Positions 40,882-49,370 of a stretch of 64,000 bases of DNA are shown piece after piece. The stretch comes from Flavobacteriales bacterium (lineage in GTDB: Bacteria > Bacteroidota > Bacteroidia > Flavobacteriales_F > PHOS-HE28): the NCBI GenBank assembly GCA_016788205.1, contig JAEUTA010000029.1, positions 1 through 64,000 on the forward strand, in the 5' to 3' direction. The position numbers and the translations under genes were made by a program. The notes below the pieces were generated by a model. That model was not told the DNA's origin. It saw only the letters and a program-made list of their open reading frames with translations, and did no database searches. Numbering within the stretch: position 1 is the first letter of the stretch; every line of letters begins with the position of its first letter.

Positions 40882-42534
40882 TCAGTGTACGACCATGATG
40901 GTGCGTTGCGCGGGAGAACCGACCCCGGTGGCGCGCATGAGGTATAGCCCCGCAGGGATATCCGCTACGGTGAACGTTCCGTGCGGAAGAGCTGCGTCGA
41001 GAGTGCGTATGGTCCGCCCGGAAGCATCCAGCAACTCCACGCGTTCGACTCCCTTCCCCGCATAGGACCAGTATATCACATCCTGGGACGGCATCGGCCA
41101 GGCCTTCAACCGATCGGAAGTCTGGGAGTTAACGTCCTTCACATCGCTTGTCAATGGCAAGGTCACCTTCCACATGGACCGTTGTGTGTTGCCCCAATTC
41201 TCGATCACGTAGAGCACGTTGTTCACGAGTTCGGCGTCCACGGGCAGGTAGAAGCCGGAAACGATACGCGTCGCGTTCAAGTTGAAGTTGTCCGATCCTG
41301 CATCGTAGTTGAGGTCCAACTGAAGAAGGTCCTCGCTCGGGTCGGCGGGAACCACAGGAATGCCCCACGGCGCGATGGGGCTGAAGCCCGTGGTGTCACC
41401 GCCCGGTGTGAAGCTCAACGCGAAGGCCGCTTCGTGCAGGTCGCCGTCCAATACACCGTGTCGATCGATGACGAGGCCAAGCGGTGATCGATGGCAAGTG
41501 AACGTCCTTATGCCGAGACCCTCTTCGGAAGCATCCAATATGCCACCATTGGAAGGGGCGCGCAGGCGGTCGGCATCCGGTCCGTTGTTCAGTATCGGTT
41601 CGGTGAAGACGATGTTCGGCGGTGAAGGGAAGTCAGCGTCGTAGTAGAAGTCCGTCGCGGCGGCTGGATAGCCCGGGTTCAGCAGCGGGTCCGCGGTCGG
41701 GTCGTAGCCTGCGGTCGGCGTGGGGTTCATGTTGCCGCCAGCCGTCCATGGGAATCCGTAGTGGTGCCCTTCGCGCAACCAGTTCATCTCTTCCGGATCG
41801 TCGTGGTCGCCGGAGTTCTCCACGCCGAACAACCGGTCTTCGGCATCGAAGGCCATGTCGTACGTGTTGCGGACTCCCGATGCGAAGAGCTGGTCATTGG
41901 CGATCAATAGAGCCTCGTCGTTCGGAAGGAGAAGGTCTACCGCGTCGTAAGGGATGCGCAGGATCTTCGCGGTGATGGGGTCTTCCCGCCGACCGGGGAA
42001 TTCACCATCCACATCCTGCACTTCGCCGTGGTCCGTGCGCGAACCACAATTGAGGTAGAGCCATTCAGCATCAGGGCTCACGACAACATTGTTGAAGGCA
42101 TGTCCCTTGCCGCCCCACGCATACGTTCCGGTGATCGCCACTGTACTCCAGATGCGCGTGCCATCCGGTTGAAGTCGTGCACGTTTCAAGAGACCTTGCG
42201 TGTTGTTGCCCGTGATCTGATTCCCGATCAGGAACAGGTCGCTGTCGTGGAACGCGATGCCGAACGTTTGGTCGATATCATGATCCGCAACGGTGAATTG
42301 GACCGTGTCGTACGGTGGGGAAATGCCATCATCCACCACCAACAGTACCTCGCCCGATGTGCGGAGGTACCATAACCGGTCATCCAGCGCATCGTGCGCC
42401 ATGCGCGTTACGCTCGTCCGAACATCCATGTAGTGCTCCACGGTGATGTCCGAACGCAAGGCGGTAGGCGTGCCTTGGGCCAGGGACGCTGCTGCGAGCG
42501 AGCTGCTCCAAACGAGTAGGTAGGTTCTGCGCAT
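40882..42534 (-). CDS. Secreted propeller protein (glucose/sorbosone-dehydrogenase-like) with type IX sorting domain
   Basis: 550 residues with a signal peptide. A six-bladed propeller (about 20-440) resembles soluble PQQ-type sugar dehydrogenases: GIAFHDSDLFL, AWGGKGHAFNNVVVSPD, SGVRNTYDMAFD, NWLREGHHYGFPW. The C-terminal ~75 residues are a sorting domain (LKAWPMPSQDVIYW, LLDASGRTIRTLD, DIPAGLYLMRATG). Whether it oxidises sugars is uncertain, since cofactor residues cannot be confirmed by eye. Confidence 0.78.
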   Translation of the reverse strand: MRRTYLLVWSSSLAAASLAQGTPTALRSDITVEHYMDVRTSVTRMAHDALDDRLWYLRTSGEVLLVVDDGISPPYDTVQFTVADHDIDQTFGIAFHDSDLFLIGNQITGNNTQGLLKRARLQPDGTRIWSTVAITGTYAWGGKGHAFNNVVVSPDAEWLYLNCGSRTDHGEVQDVDGEFPGRREDPITAKILRIPYDAVDLLLPNDEALLIANDQLFASGVRNTYDMAFDAEDRLFGVENSGDHDDPEEMNWLREGHHYGFPWTAGGNMNPTPTAGYDPTADPLLNPGYPAAATDFYYDADFPSPPNIVFTEPILNNGPDADRLRAPSNGGILDASEEGLGIRTFTCHRSPLGLVIDRHGVLDGDLHEAAFALSFTPGGDTTGFSPIAPWGIPVVPADPSEDLLQLDLNYDAGSDNFNLNATRIVSGFYLPVDAELVNNVLYVIENWGNTQRSMWKVTLPLTSDVKDVNSQTSDRLKAWPMPSQDVIYWSYAGKGVERVELLDASGRTIRTLDAALPHGTFTVADIPAGLYLMRATGVGSPAQRTIMVVH

Positions 42535-42586
42535 GGTCGTGGATATCGCGATCCACTCCGAAGTTAGGTGACGTACGGGCTTCCGC

Positions 42587-42931
42587 TCACCCGAGCAGAC
42601 CCTTCCGGTACACGTCCTCGAACTTCTCCTTCAGGACCGTGATCAACTCCGGTTGCATGAAGTCGTAGATGTCCTCGATGTAGAGGCACACGATCGGCTT
42701 CTTTTCGTACCACTGAGGAAAGCGCTCTCGGATCTTGTTCCGGTGTTGCTTCTCCATCACCACGATGGCATCGGCCCATTCCAAGTGCCATTCCTCCAGC
42801 ACCACGTTCGCCGTGCGGTCTGTGCCAGCGGAATCCACCTCGAAGCGCGGGTCGTTCTCGTACAGCTTGTGCGCCGTGGCGGAGCGCATGCGGTTGACGG
42901 TGCAGACGAAGAGGATCTTTCCTTTGAGCAC
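42587..42931 (-). CDS. Low-molecular-weight protein tyrosine phosphatase-like protein
   Basis: 114 residues. ILFVCTVNRMRSATA holds the CX5R phosphate loop (C10-x5-R16, spelled CTVNRMR), and the structure follows COG4551-like small phosphatases. Acidic residues in DIYDFMQPEL near the C-terminus may provide the general acid. It starts 5 bases after the end of the unknown gene upstream, in the ispH run. Confidence 0.8.
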   Translation of the reverse strand: MLKGKILFVCTVNRMRSATAHKLYENDPRFEVDSAGTDRTANVVLEEWHLEWADAIVVMEKQHRNKIRERFPQWYEKKPIVCLYIEDIYDFMQPELITVLKEKFEDVYRKGLLG

Positions 42932-42936
42932 AGTGG

Positions 42937-43347
42937 TTATGTCTTCAGTCGTAGCTCCTCGTATTTGTCATTCCACCACCGGACGAGTTCACAGTGCTTT
43001 TCAAGATCAATCCAGATGATGTTTGATTCGTCTATTGGGCTTCCACCGAAAAGTAACGGTGTCACGTACCATTTGACCTTCCCTTTCCGAGCGGTATCAG
43101 GAATAACCTCAGAGTCGAAATCGACCAGTGAGTGTTCGAGGTGCTCAATGCGCATAGGGACGGTGGGTAAAGTCCAGACCGAGCCACTTCGGTCGCGGAT
43201 AAGGAGGTCATCCCATCCAATGAGACCGATCACAGTCATACCCGGTACAAAAGCAGCGAGGCCATAGGCCTGTGTTACTGTAGAGGTAGTTTCTTCAAGA
43301 AACAGCTGAAGGTATCCACGATCACACCAACCCTCTTTGCCCAACAT
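42937..43347 (-). CDS. Hypothetical protein in the ispH run
   Basis: 136 residues, no signal or membrane segment. Contains VPGMTVIGLIGWDDLLIRDRSGSVWTLP and an acidic C-terminal half (WIDLEKHCELVRWWNDKYEELRLK). No family recognised; faint resemblance to SUKH/SMI1-type small proteins is not convincing. Its composition looks lower in GC than ispH. It is tightly packed (3 bases from ispH, 5 from the phosphatase), so it is probably in the operon. Confidence 0.6.
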   Translation of the reverse strand: MLGKEGWCDRGYLQLFLEETTSTVTQAYGLAAFVPGMTVIGLIGWDDLLIRDRSGSVWTLPTVPMRIEHLEHSLVDFDSEVIPDTARKGKVKWYVTPLLFGGSPIDESNIIWIDLEKHCELVRWWNDKYEELRLKT

Positions 43348-43350
43348 CGG

Positions 43351-44574
43351 TTACTGGAATTGTGTTTCCACAACCTCCACCGGATCTTTCACCCCTTCCA
43401 CCATAGAAAGCACTTTCAGCATCACCCGGTCCAGCAATGTATCCGGGCAGCTCGCACCGCTGGTGAGGATGATCGTCAACGGACGTTTCGCCGGTAACCA
43501 GTTTGTTGTGCGTTCCAGCTTGTGCTCGGGATAATTGAAGTGCTCGATCTCGTCGGCGCTCAGGATCTCCTTCTCGCCATTGATGAAATACGTGGGGAAT
43601 TTGTGCTCCAACAGTTCAACCAGGTGGCTGGTGTTGCTGCTGTTGTAGCCGCCTACCACCAGTGCCAGATCGGCCTCGGCCTTCAATAGTTCGTTGGTGG
43701 CATCCTGGTTATCGTTGGTGGCGTAGCAGAGCGTATCGCGCGTATCGGCGAAGTGATCCTTCAGGTCGGCGTCACCGTACTTGCGGATCATCACCTGCTT
43801 CAGGTGATCGGCGATGGCCTGTGTTTCGGTGGCCAGCATCGTGGTCTGGTTCACCACGCCGATGCGTTGCAGGTCTTTCGCCGGATCGAAGCCATCCGAG
43901 CAACGTTTGCCGAAGACTTCAACGAAACGCGGGATCGGTTCTTCTCCCAGGATGATGCGCCCGAGCAACTGGGCCTCGTCCATGTCCTTGATGATCACTG
44001 CTGGTGCGCCTTGTGCCGTGTGGCTGAAGGTGGCGCGCGTTTCTTCATGCGCGGCCTTGCCGTGGATCACCACGCTGTACGCTTGTGTGCCGAGTTGCGC
44101 GCTACGTTTCCACACCTTCTCCACGAAGGGGCAGGTGGTGTTGTGCTTCAGCGGATCGATGCCGATCGCTTTCAGGCGTGCCTCCGTTTCCAATGTGGTG
44201 CCGAACGCGGGGATGATCACGATATCATCAGCTGTCAACTCGTTCCAATCCATCAGCATGTTGCCGTGGGTGTCCTGGATGAAGCGCAGGCCATGACTTT
44301 CCAGATCCGCGTTCACCTCCGGGTTGTGGATCATCTGGCTCAGCAGGAAGATCCGTTTGCCGGGGTTCTGCTCGATGGCCTGGTAGCTGATCTCGATCGC
44401 GTTCTCCACGCCGTAGCAGAAACCGAAGTGCCGCGCGAACACGAAACGCACCGCGCCCAGGTCCAGCAGGGTGGGCGAGAGGTCCTTCTTCTTCGGGTCT
44501 TGTGCCTTTCGGAAGGCCTTCAGGCGCCCGATAAGCTCGCTGCGGTAATGGGTAGGAATGCTGAATGATCGCAT
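43351..44574 (-). CDS. ispH: 4-hydroxy-3-methylbut-2-enyl diphosphate reductase
   Basis: 407 residues from the ATG at 44574; the long form is usual in Bacteroidota. The three cluster-binding Cys lie in HFGFCYGVENA, HNTTCPFVEK and SGASCPDTL. Catalyses the last step of the methylerythritol phosphate pathway using a [4Fe-4S] cluster. The leading ~35 residues are an extension relative to E. coli IspH. A perfect -7 box lies 10 bases upstream. Confidence 0.95.
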   Translation of the reverse strand: MRSFSIPTHYRSELIGRLKAFRKAQDPKKKDLSPTLLDLGAVRFVFARHFGFCYGVENAIEISYQAIEQNPGKRIFLLSQMIHNPEVNADLESHGLRFIQDTHGNMLMDWNELTADDIVIIPAFGTTLETEARLKAIGIDPLKHNTTCPFVEKVWKRSAQLGTQAYSVVIHGKAAHEETRATFSHTAQGAPAVIIKDMDEAQLLGRIILGEEPIPRFVEVFGKRCSDGFDPAKDLQRIGVVNQTTMLATETQAIADHLKQVMIRKYGDADLKDHFADTRDTLCYATNDNQDATNELLKAEADLALVVGGYNSSNTSHLVELLEHKFPTYFINGEKEILSADEIEHFNYPEHKLERTTNWLPAKRPLTIILTSGASCPDTLLDRVMLKVLSMVEGVKDPVEVVETQFQ

Positions 44575-44583
44575 CGGAGATGT

Positions 44584-44591
44584 CAAAGGTA
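44584..44591 (-). promoter_or_regulatory. -7 box (TAnnTTTG) of ispH
   Basis: Minus strand TACCTTTG ends 9 bases before the ATG at 44574, in the 116-base divergent gap. The -33 element is not clear. Confidence 0.5.
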
Positions 44592-44690
44592 GCGGTGGCA
44601 CACGGGCGGGAGCTCCCTTGGAAAGCAACCGGGGCTCACCTCGGGTGTGCCGGGCAACCCTGGGGCGTTGGTTCCTATCATTGTTGCCGA

Positions 44691-46007
44691 ATGAAGAATT
44701 CTTCGCGTTCCATCCTCCTTGCCAGCTGCGTATCAGCGGTCCTCCCTTCAGCAGCCCAGAACTGTTCGTTCAGCATTGGCCAGGACACCACCTTGTGCCA
44801 CGGCCAGACGATTCTTCTTGCCGGCCCATCGGGTAGTCTGGAACTGGAGTGGCAGAACGGCTCCCATGCGCAGTATATCAATCCGATCAGTTCCGGTACG
44901 TATTGGTGCCGGGCCACGTTCCCGGTGCCCGGGCAGAATGCCGTAGTGAACGGTGATTTCTCCGCAGGTGATTCGGGCTTCTCCACCGACCTTGAGCCAG
45001 GGCCCGGTGGTTCATGGGGACCGCTGAGCTTGGAAGGTACTTATGCCGTTAGTACGGATGCGGAATTGGTGCACTTCAATTTCGCCCTTTGCGACGACCA
45101 TACCGGCGGAGGCAACATGTTCATCGCCAATGGATCCGCGGATCCCGATGCCAGTGTTTGGTGCCAAACGGTGACGGTTTCGCCCAACACCACCTATTCG
45201 TTCTCTGCATGGCTCATGTCCGTGCGCCCGGAGAATCCTGCCATTCTCGATTTCACCGTCAACGGACAAAGCCTGGGCGACCCGCTGAACGCTTCCGCGA
45301 CCACGTGCGTCTGGAGCCAGTTCTATGCCCTTTGGGAGTCGGGTACGTCAACCTCGGCAGACATCTGCATCACCAATTTGAACCTGTTGGGTGACGGGAA
45401 TGATTTCGCATTGGACGATATCGCTTTCACGCCTCTCTGCACCTACACGGACTCCATGGAGATCAACATACTGCCAGCGGCACCGGATGTGGTGGTGAGC
45501 GGCGCCGAGCCTATCTGTCCAGGCTCCCTGCTCACGCTGGAGGCGACCTTGGAACCTGCGGGATGGCCCTTGAACGATGTGCAGTTCAGCTGGAACACCG
45601 GTGCCGCCGGCAACAGCCTGGTGGCGGCTACGCCCGGCCTTTTCGAAGCCACGGCCACCGGGCGTTGCTTGAACGTGTCCGGGTATGCGAACATCGAAGC
45701 CGATACGTGTACCACGCTCCTCACCATGCCCAACGTGTTCACCCCGGATGGCGATGGTCGCAACGACTTCTTCCGGCCGATCGTGATCGGGGAGCCCTCC
45801 ACCTTCAGCATGGAGATCCGCAACCGCTGGGGACAGGAGGTTTATCGCTCGGCCTCCGTCGGCAATGGGTGGGATGGGCGCACACAAGGCACTCCGGTAC
45901 CCAACGGTACGTATTTCTGGGTGGTGAACTACGGGGATGTTCAAGAGGATGGCCGTACCATCGCCCGGGAACTATCGGGTCACGTGACACTCTTGGGAAT
46001 TCGTTGA
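44691..46007 (+). CDS. Secreted protein with gliding-motility-associated C-terminal domain
   Basis: 438 residues with a signal peptide (to SAAQ). A sialidase- or adhesin-like carbohydrate-binding region (about 85-230: VNGDFSAGDSGFSTD..., GGGNMFIANGSADPDASVWCQTVTVSPNTTYSFSAW) resembles CBM/jelly-roll folds. An Ig-like part follows. The last ~90 residues are the CHU_C/type B domain (MPNVFTPDGDGRNDFF, IRNRWGQEVYRS, GWDGRTQGTPVPNGTYFWV). Likely exported and surface-attached. Confidence 0.88.
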   Translation: MKNSSRSILLASCVSAVLPSAAQNCSFSIGQDTTLCHGQTILLAGPSGSLELEWQNGSHAQYINPISSGTYWCRATFPVPGQNAVVNGDFSAGDSGFSTDLEPGPGGSWGPLSLEGTYAVSTDAELVHFNFALCDDHTGGGNMFIANGSADPDASVWCQTVTVSPNTTYSFSAWLMSVRPENPAILDFTVNGQSLGDPLNASATTCVWSQFYALWESGTSTSADICITNLNLLGDGNDFALDDIAFTPLCTYTDSMEINILPAAPDVVVSGAEPICPGSLLTLEATLEPAGWPLNDVQFSWNTGAAGNSLVAATPGLFEATATGRCLNVSGYANIEADTCTTLLTMPNVFTPDGDGRNDFFRPIVIGEPSTFSMEIRNRWGQEVYRSASVGNGWDGRTQGTPVPNGTYFWVVNYGDVQEDGRTIARELSGHVTLLGIR

Positions 46008-46189
46008 TTTCCAGTTGATTGAAATAGGATATGCGGCCAATTGGCCGTGGTGTTCGCAACCTTGCTTCTCGCTCATCCGGACCTAGTTCATCGAGGGGCC
46101 ATCCTCAGCTCATTCCTCGGATCATCGGAGCTGTGGGTCGATCAAGTCTGCAGTGCGGACCTAACTTCCGAGAGATCAGGAATATCCGC

Positions 46190-46197
46190 TACATTTG
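46190..46197 (+). promoter_or_regulatory. -7 box (TAnnTTTG) of rpsA
   Basis: TACATTTG, followed by GCGGCCCC. The transcript would start near 46203, leaving a leader of about 95 bases. TTCCG at 46166 stands where the -33 box should be. The rest of 46008-46189 shows nothing else recognisable. Confidence 0.6.
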
Positions 46198-46223
46198 CGG
46201 CCCCAAATAGGGAAGCCTGTGCA

Positions 46224-46278
46224 GAGGTGCAGCAGGTCAACAACCTAACCCTCCCGGGAAGCACCTCCTTGATCCGGG
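46224..46278 (+). promoter_or_regulatory. Structured rpsA leader with two alternative stems
   Basis: GAGGTGC (46224-46230) can pair with GCACCTC (46261-46267), with AGGT/ACCT nested inside. Alternatively CCCGG (46253-46257) can pair with CCGGG (46274-46278), which would break the first stem. Alternative stems in the leader of the S1 gene suggest feedback control of translation, as known for S1 in proteobacteria. Confidence 0.45.
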
Positions 46279-46297
46279 ATACAAGTATTGGAAGTCA

Positions 46298-48166
46298 ATG
46301 TCAGTAGTCGAGAACAACAAAGTCACCTTCATGGAACCACCTGCCGATTTCGATTGGGCCGGGGTAGAGGATGACAAGAAGGCCATCTCTGCGGACCACC
46401 GCGCGAGCATGGAGAAGGCCTACGAGGACACCCTCAGCAGCATCTCCGAGAAGGAAGTGCTCATGGGCACGGTCGTCGGCATGAACAAGAAGGAGGTGGT
46501 GATCAACATCGGGTACAAGTCCGAAGGCGTGGTCCCCATCAGCGAATTCCGCTACAAGCCCGATCTCGCGATCGGCGACAAAGTGGAAGTCTACATCGAG
46601 AAGCAGGAGGACCGCGGCGGCCAGATGGTCGTGAGCCACAAGACCGCACGCGTACACAACGCATGGGGCAAGGTGAACCACGCCATGGAGACCAGCGAGA
46701 TCATCACGGGTTACGTGAAGTGCCGCACGAAAGGCGGTCTCATCGTGGACGTGTTCGGTATCGAAGCGTTCCTGCCCGGCAGCCAGATCGACGTGAAGCC
46801 CATCCGTGACTACGACCAGTTCGTAGGCAAGAACATGGAGTTCAAGGTCGTGAAGATCAACCAGGAGTTCAAGAACGTTGTGGTGTCGCACAAGGCCCTC
46901 ATCGAAGCTGAACTCGAAGCACAGAAGAAGCAGATCATCGGCGGTCTGGAGAAAGGCCAGGTCCTCGAGGGTACCGTCAAGAACATCACCAGCTACGGTG
47001 TGTTCGTGGACCTCGGTGGCGTCGACGGTCTCATCCACATCACCGACCTCAGCTATGGCCGCGTAAGCCATCCGGAGGAAGTGGTGAAGCTGGACGAGAA
47101 GATCAACGTCGTTATCCTCGACTTCGACGACGAGAAGCGCCGCATCGCCCTCGGTCTGAAGCAGCTGAGCGCCCACCCATGGGATGCCTTGAGCGCTGAC
47201 CTGAACGCTGGCGACAAGGTGAAAGGCAAAGTGATGGTGATCACCGACTACGGCGCATTCGTAGAGGTGGCCGCCGGTGTGGAAGGCCTCTTGCACGTGA
47301 GCGAGATGAGCTGGAGCCAGCACCTGCGCAGCCCGAAGGACTTCCTGAAGGAAGGACAGGAGATCGAGTGCGTGATCCTGAACATCGACCGCGAAGAGCG
47401 CAAGATGAGCCTCGGCATGAAGCAGCTGAGCACCGACCCCTGGGCCGAGATCGAGTTCAAGTACCCGGTGCGCAGCAAGCACACCGCCAAGGTTCGCAAC
47501 TTCACCCACTTCGGCATCTTCGCCGAGTTGGAGGAGGGCGTGGATGGCCTCATCCACATCAGCGACCTCAGCTGGACCAAGCGCATCAAGCACCCGAGCG
47601 AGTTCTGCAACGTGGGTGACGAGATCGAAGTGATGGTGCTGGAAGTGGACAAGGAGAACCGTCGCCTCAGCCTCGGCCACAAACAAGTGGAAGAGAACCC
47701 ATGGGATGTGTTCGCCGGTGTGTTCACCCCAGGCAGCACCCACGAGGGAACCCTCACGGGCCGCGCCGGTCAGAACTTCGTGGTAAGCCTGCCCTACGGT
47801 GTGGAAGGCACGGTGACCGCCAAGAACCTGAAGAAGGCCGATGGCAGCAAAGCCGAGCTCGAAGAGAAACTTCCGTTCGTGGTGTTGGAGTTCAATGCTG
47901 AAGCACGTCGCATCGTGTTGAGCCACACCCGCACCTTCGAAGAGGGTGAGGAGATCATTGAAGCAACACCCGCGAAACGCGCCGGTGGCGCCCGCAAAGA
48001 GGGCACCGGTGGCAGCAGCGCTTCGGTGAAGAGCATCAACGAGAAGGTGGAGAAGAGCACTTTGGGTGATCTCAGCGTGCTGAGCAACCTGAAGAGCCAG
48101 ATGGAGAACACCGAGCGCACCGGCAAGAGCCGCAAGAAGGACATCGAAGCCGAAGACGAAGAGTAA
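46298..48166 (+). CDS. rpsA: 30S ribosomal protein S1
   Basis: 622 residues with six S1 (OB-fold) repeats, for example VLMGTVVGMNKKEVVINIG, VLEGTVKNITSYGVFVDLGGVDGLIHITDLS, VKGKVMVITDYGAFVEVAAGVEGLLHVSEMSW and HTAKVRNFTHFGIFAELEEGVDGLIHISDLSW, plus a charged C-terminal tail. It binds mRNA and brings it to the ribosome. The antisense strand also carries a long open frame, which is a shadow. Confidence 0.97.
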   Translation: MSVVENNKVTFMEPPADFDWAGVEDDKKAISADHRASMEKAYEDTLSSISEKEVLMGTVVGMNKKEVVINIGYKSEGVVPISEFRYKPDLAIGDKVEVYIEKQEDRGGQMVVSHKTARVHNAWGKVNHAMETSEIITGYVKCRTKGGLIVDVFGIEAFLPGSQIDVKPIRDYDQFVGKNMEFKVVKINQEFKNVVVSHKALIEAELEAQKKQIIGGLEKGQVLEGTVKNITSYGVFVDLGGVDGLIHITDLSYGRVSHPEEVVKLDEKINVVILDFDDEKRRIALGLKQLSAHPWDALSADLNAGDKVKGKVMVITDYGAFVEVAAGVEGLLHVSEMSWSQHLRSPKDFLKEGQEIECVILNIDREERKMSLGMKQLSTDPWAEIEFKYPVRSKHTAKVRNFTHFGIFAELEEGVDGLIHISDLSWTKRIKHPSEFCNVGDEIEVMVLEVDKENRRLSLGHKQVEENPWDVFAGVFTPGSTHEGTLTGRAGQNFVVSLPYGVEGTVTAKNLKKADGSKAELEEKLPFVVLEFNAEARRIVLSHTRTFEEGEEIIEATPAKRAGGARKEGTGGSSASVKSINEKVEKSTLGDLSVLSNLKSQMENTERTGKSRKKDIEAEDEE

Positions 48167-48187
48167 GATTCTGTGAACGATAGGGTC

Positions 48188-48220
48188 GAAGCCCGGTCTC
48201 CGCAAGGATGACCGGGCTTC
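48188..48220 (+). terminator. Stem-loop terminator of rpsA
   Basis: GAAGCCCGGTC pairs with GACCGGGCTTC (11 bp) around TCCGCAAGGAT, in which UCC-GCAA-GGA extends the stem with a GNRA tetraloop. It is followed by GGCGTTTTC. The tip is the same as in the terminator at 34795-34837. Confidence 0.85.
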
Positions 48221-48253
48221 GGCGTTTTCTAGGTTTCGTACGGAAACGTCCGA

Positions 48254-48261
48254 TAGATTTG
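48254..48261 (+). promoter_or_regulatory. -7 box (TAnnTTTG) of the RDD gene
   Basis: TAGATTTG only 8 bases before the ATG at 48269, so the mRNA would be nearly leaderless. TTTC about 18 bases upstream is a partial -33 box. Confidence 0.55.
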
Positions 48262-48268
48262 GAATTGC

Positions 48269-48721
48269 ATGGCCGGAACTAAACGAGCAGGTTCGCTCCC
48301 CAGGCGGTGTGTAGCCTTCATCATTGATGGAGTTCTTTTCCTGATAGTTGAGAAGGTCTTCGGATCCGCTGGTCTTTTGGTGGGAGAAGAGTTTTGGTTC
48401 CTGTTGATGGAAGCTTACTTGGTTTTCATGCAATGGCGCTATGGCGCAACCCTGGGGAAAATGCTCCTAAAGCTCAAGGTGGTCGATTCGCTAACCTACT
48501 CGCGCTTCACGCTGAAGCGGTCTTTCCTTAGGGAGTTGCCTTACATCTTGGATATTGTCATCGGATATGTGCTCGCTCAAGTGGCCTCCGGCTTTGCGGC
48601 TTGGTCTGATAACCTCATGGCAATATTCGTACTCGCCGACATTATCTCCGCAGTATTCGACGAACACAATCGAACCTTGTGCGACAGACTGGCTGGAACC
48701 GTCGTTGTTCGAGTGGACTGA
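48269..48721 (+). CDS. RDD family membrane protein
   Basis: 150 residues, three or four membrane helices. RDD-like hallmarks: RRCVAFIIDGVL with Arg and Asp in the first helix, YGATLGKMLLKLKVVD, and NRTLCDRLAGTVVV at the end. Family function is unknown; some members are proposed to be Na+/H+ antiporters. Lower GC than rpsA. Confidence 0.88.
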   Translation: MAGTKRAGSLPRRCVAFIIDGVLFLIVEKVFGSAGLLVGEEFWFLLMEAYLVFMQWRYGATLGKMLLKLKVVDSLTYSRFTLKRSFLRELPYILDIVIGYVLAQVASGFAAWSDNLMAIFVLADIISAVFDEHNRTLCDRLAGTVVVRVD

Positions 48722-48776
48722 TCCTCACCGTTCGATCAAGGCGATGGTTCTGGCGCACTCGGTATCTTCGCCACCG

Positions 48777-49370
48777 ATGTCCTCCATCCCTCTGCTCACG
48801 AGCAAGGCCTTCGGGCTTACGGTGGAGCGGCTTTGTTACCAGTTGATCGAGGATCATGGTGACTTGGAGGGCGTAGCGTTGATCGGCCTTCAGCCACGCG
48901 GCATCCTGCTCGCGCGGCGTCTTCGCAACGAGCTTCAGCGCATCACCGGCAAGGAGCGTTTCGACTACGGCGAATTGGATATCACCTTCCACCGCGACGA
49001 CTTCCGGCACCGCGCCGTACCACCTTCGCCAAGCGTCACACAATTGGATTTCTCCTTGGACGGCCGCAAGGTGGTGCTGGTGGATGATGTGCTCTACACC
49101 GGCCGCACCATCCGAGCGGGGCTAGATGCCATGCTCGCTTTCGGTCGCCCGGCCAGTGTGCAATTGTTGGTTCTCATCGATCGTCGCTTCAGCCGGGACC
49201 TGCCCATCCAACCGGACTACGTGGGCAAATGGGTGGATAGCATCGGCGACCAGCGCGTAACCGTTGAGTGGAAGGAGATGGACGGCACGGACCAGGTGCT
49301 GCTGCACACGGCCGACGGTGCTGATCGCGATACATCAACCCTGGCACAAGGCACATCAGCGGACCGATGA
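48777..49370 (+). CDS. pyrR: Bifunctional pyr operon regulator / uracil phosphoribosyltransferase
   Basis: 197 residues from the ATG at 48777; ATG 48744 is an alternative but TATCTTCG (48762-48769), a near -7 box, lies between them and favours the later start. Contains the PRPP loop VVLVDDVLYTGRTIRAGLDAML and LIGLQPRGILLARRL. Family proteins regulate pyrimidine genes by binding mRNA and have weak UPRTase activity. pyrB begins 4 bases before its stop, so they are translationally coupled. Confidence 0.92.
   Translation: MSSIPLLTSKAFGLTVERLCYQLIEDHGDLEGVALIGLQPRGILLARRLRNELQRITGKERFDYGELDITFHRDDFRHRAVPPSPSVTQLDFSLDGRKVVLVDDVLYTGRTIRAGLDAMLAFGRPASVQLLVLIDRRFSRDLPIQPDYVGKWVDSIGDQRVTVEWKEMDGTDQVLLHTADGADRDTSTLAQGTSADR

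Noticed and set aside
46301..48433. Long open frame of 710 codons antisense to rpsA
   Set aside because: It is a shadow of the codon-biased S1 gene: its protein is a His/Val/Leu-rich low-complexity sequence with no recognisable fold.
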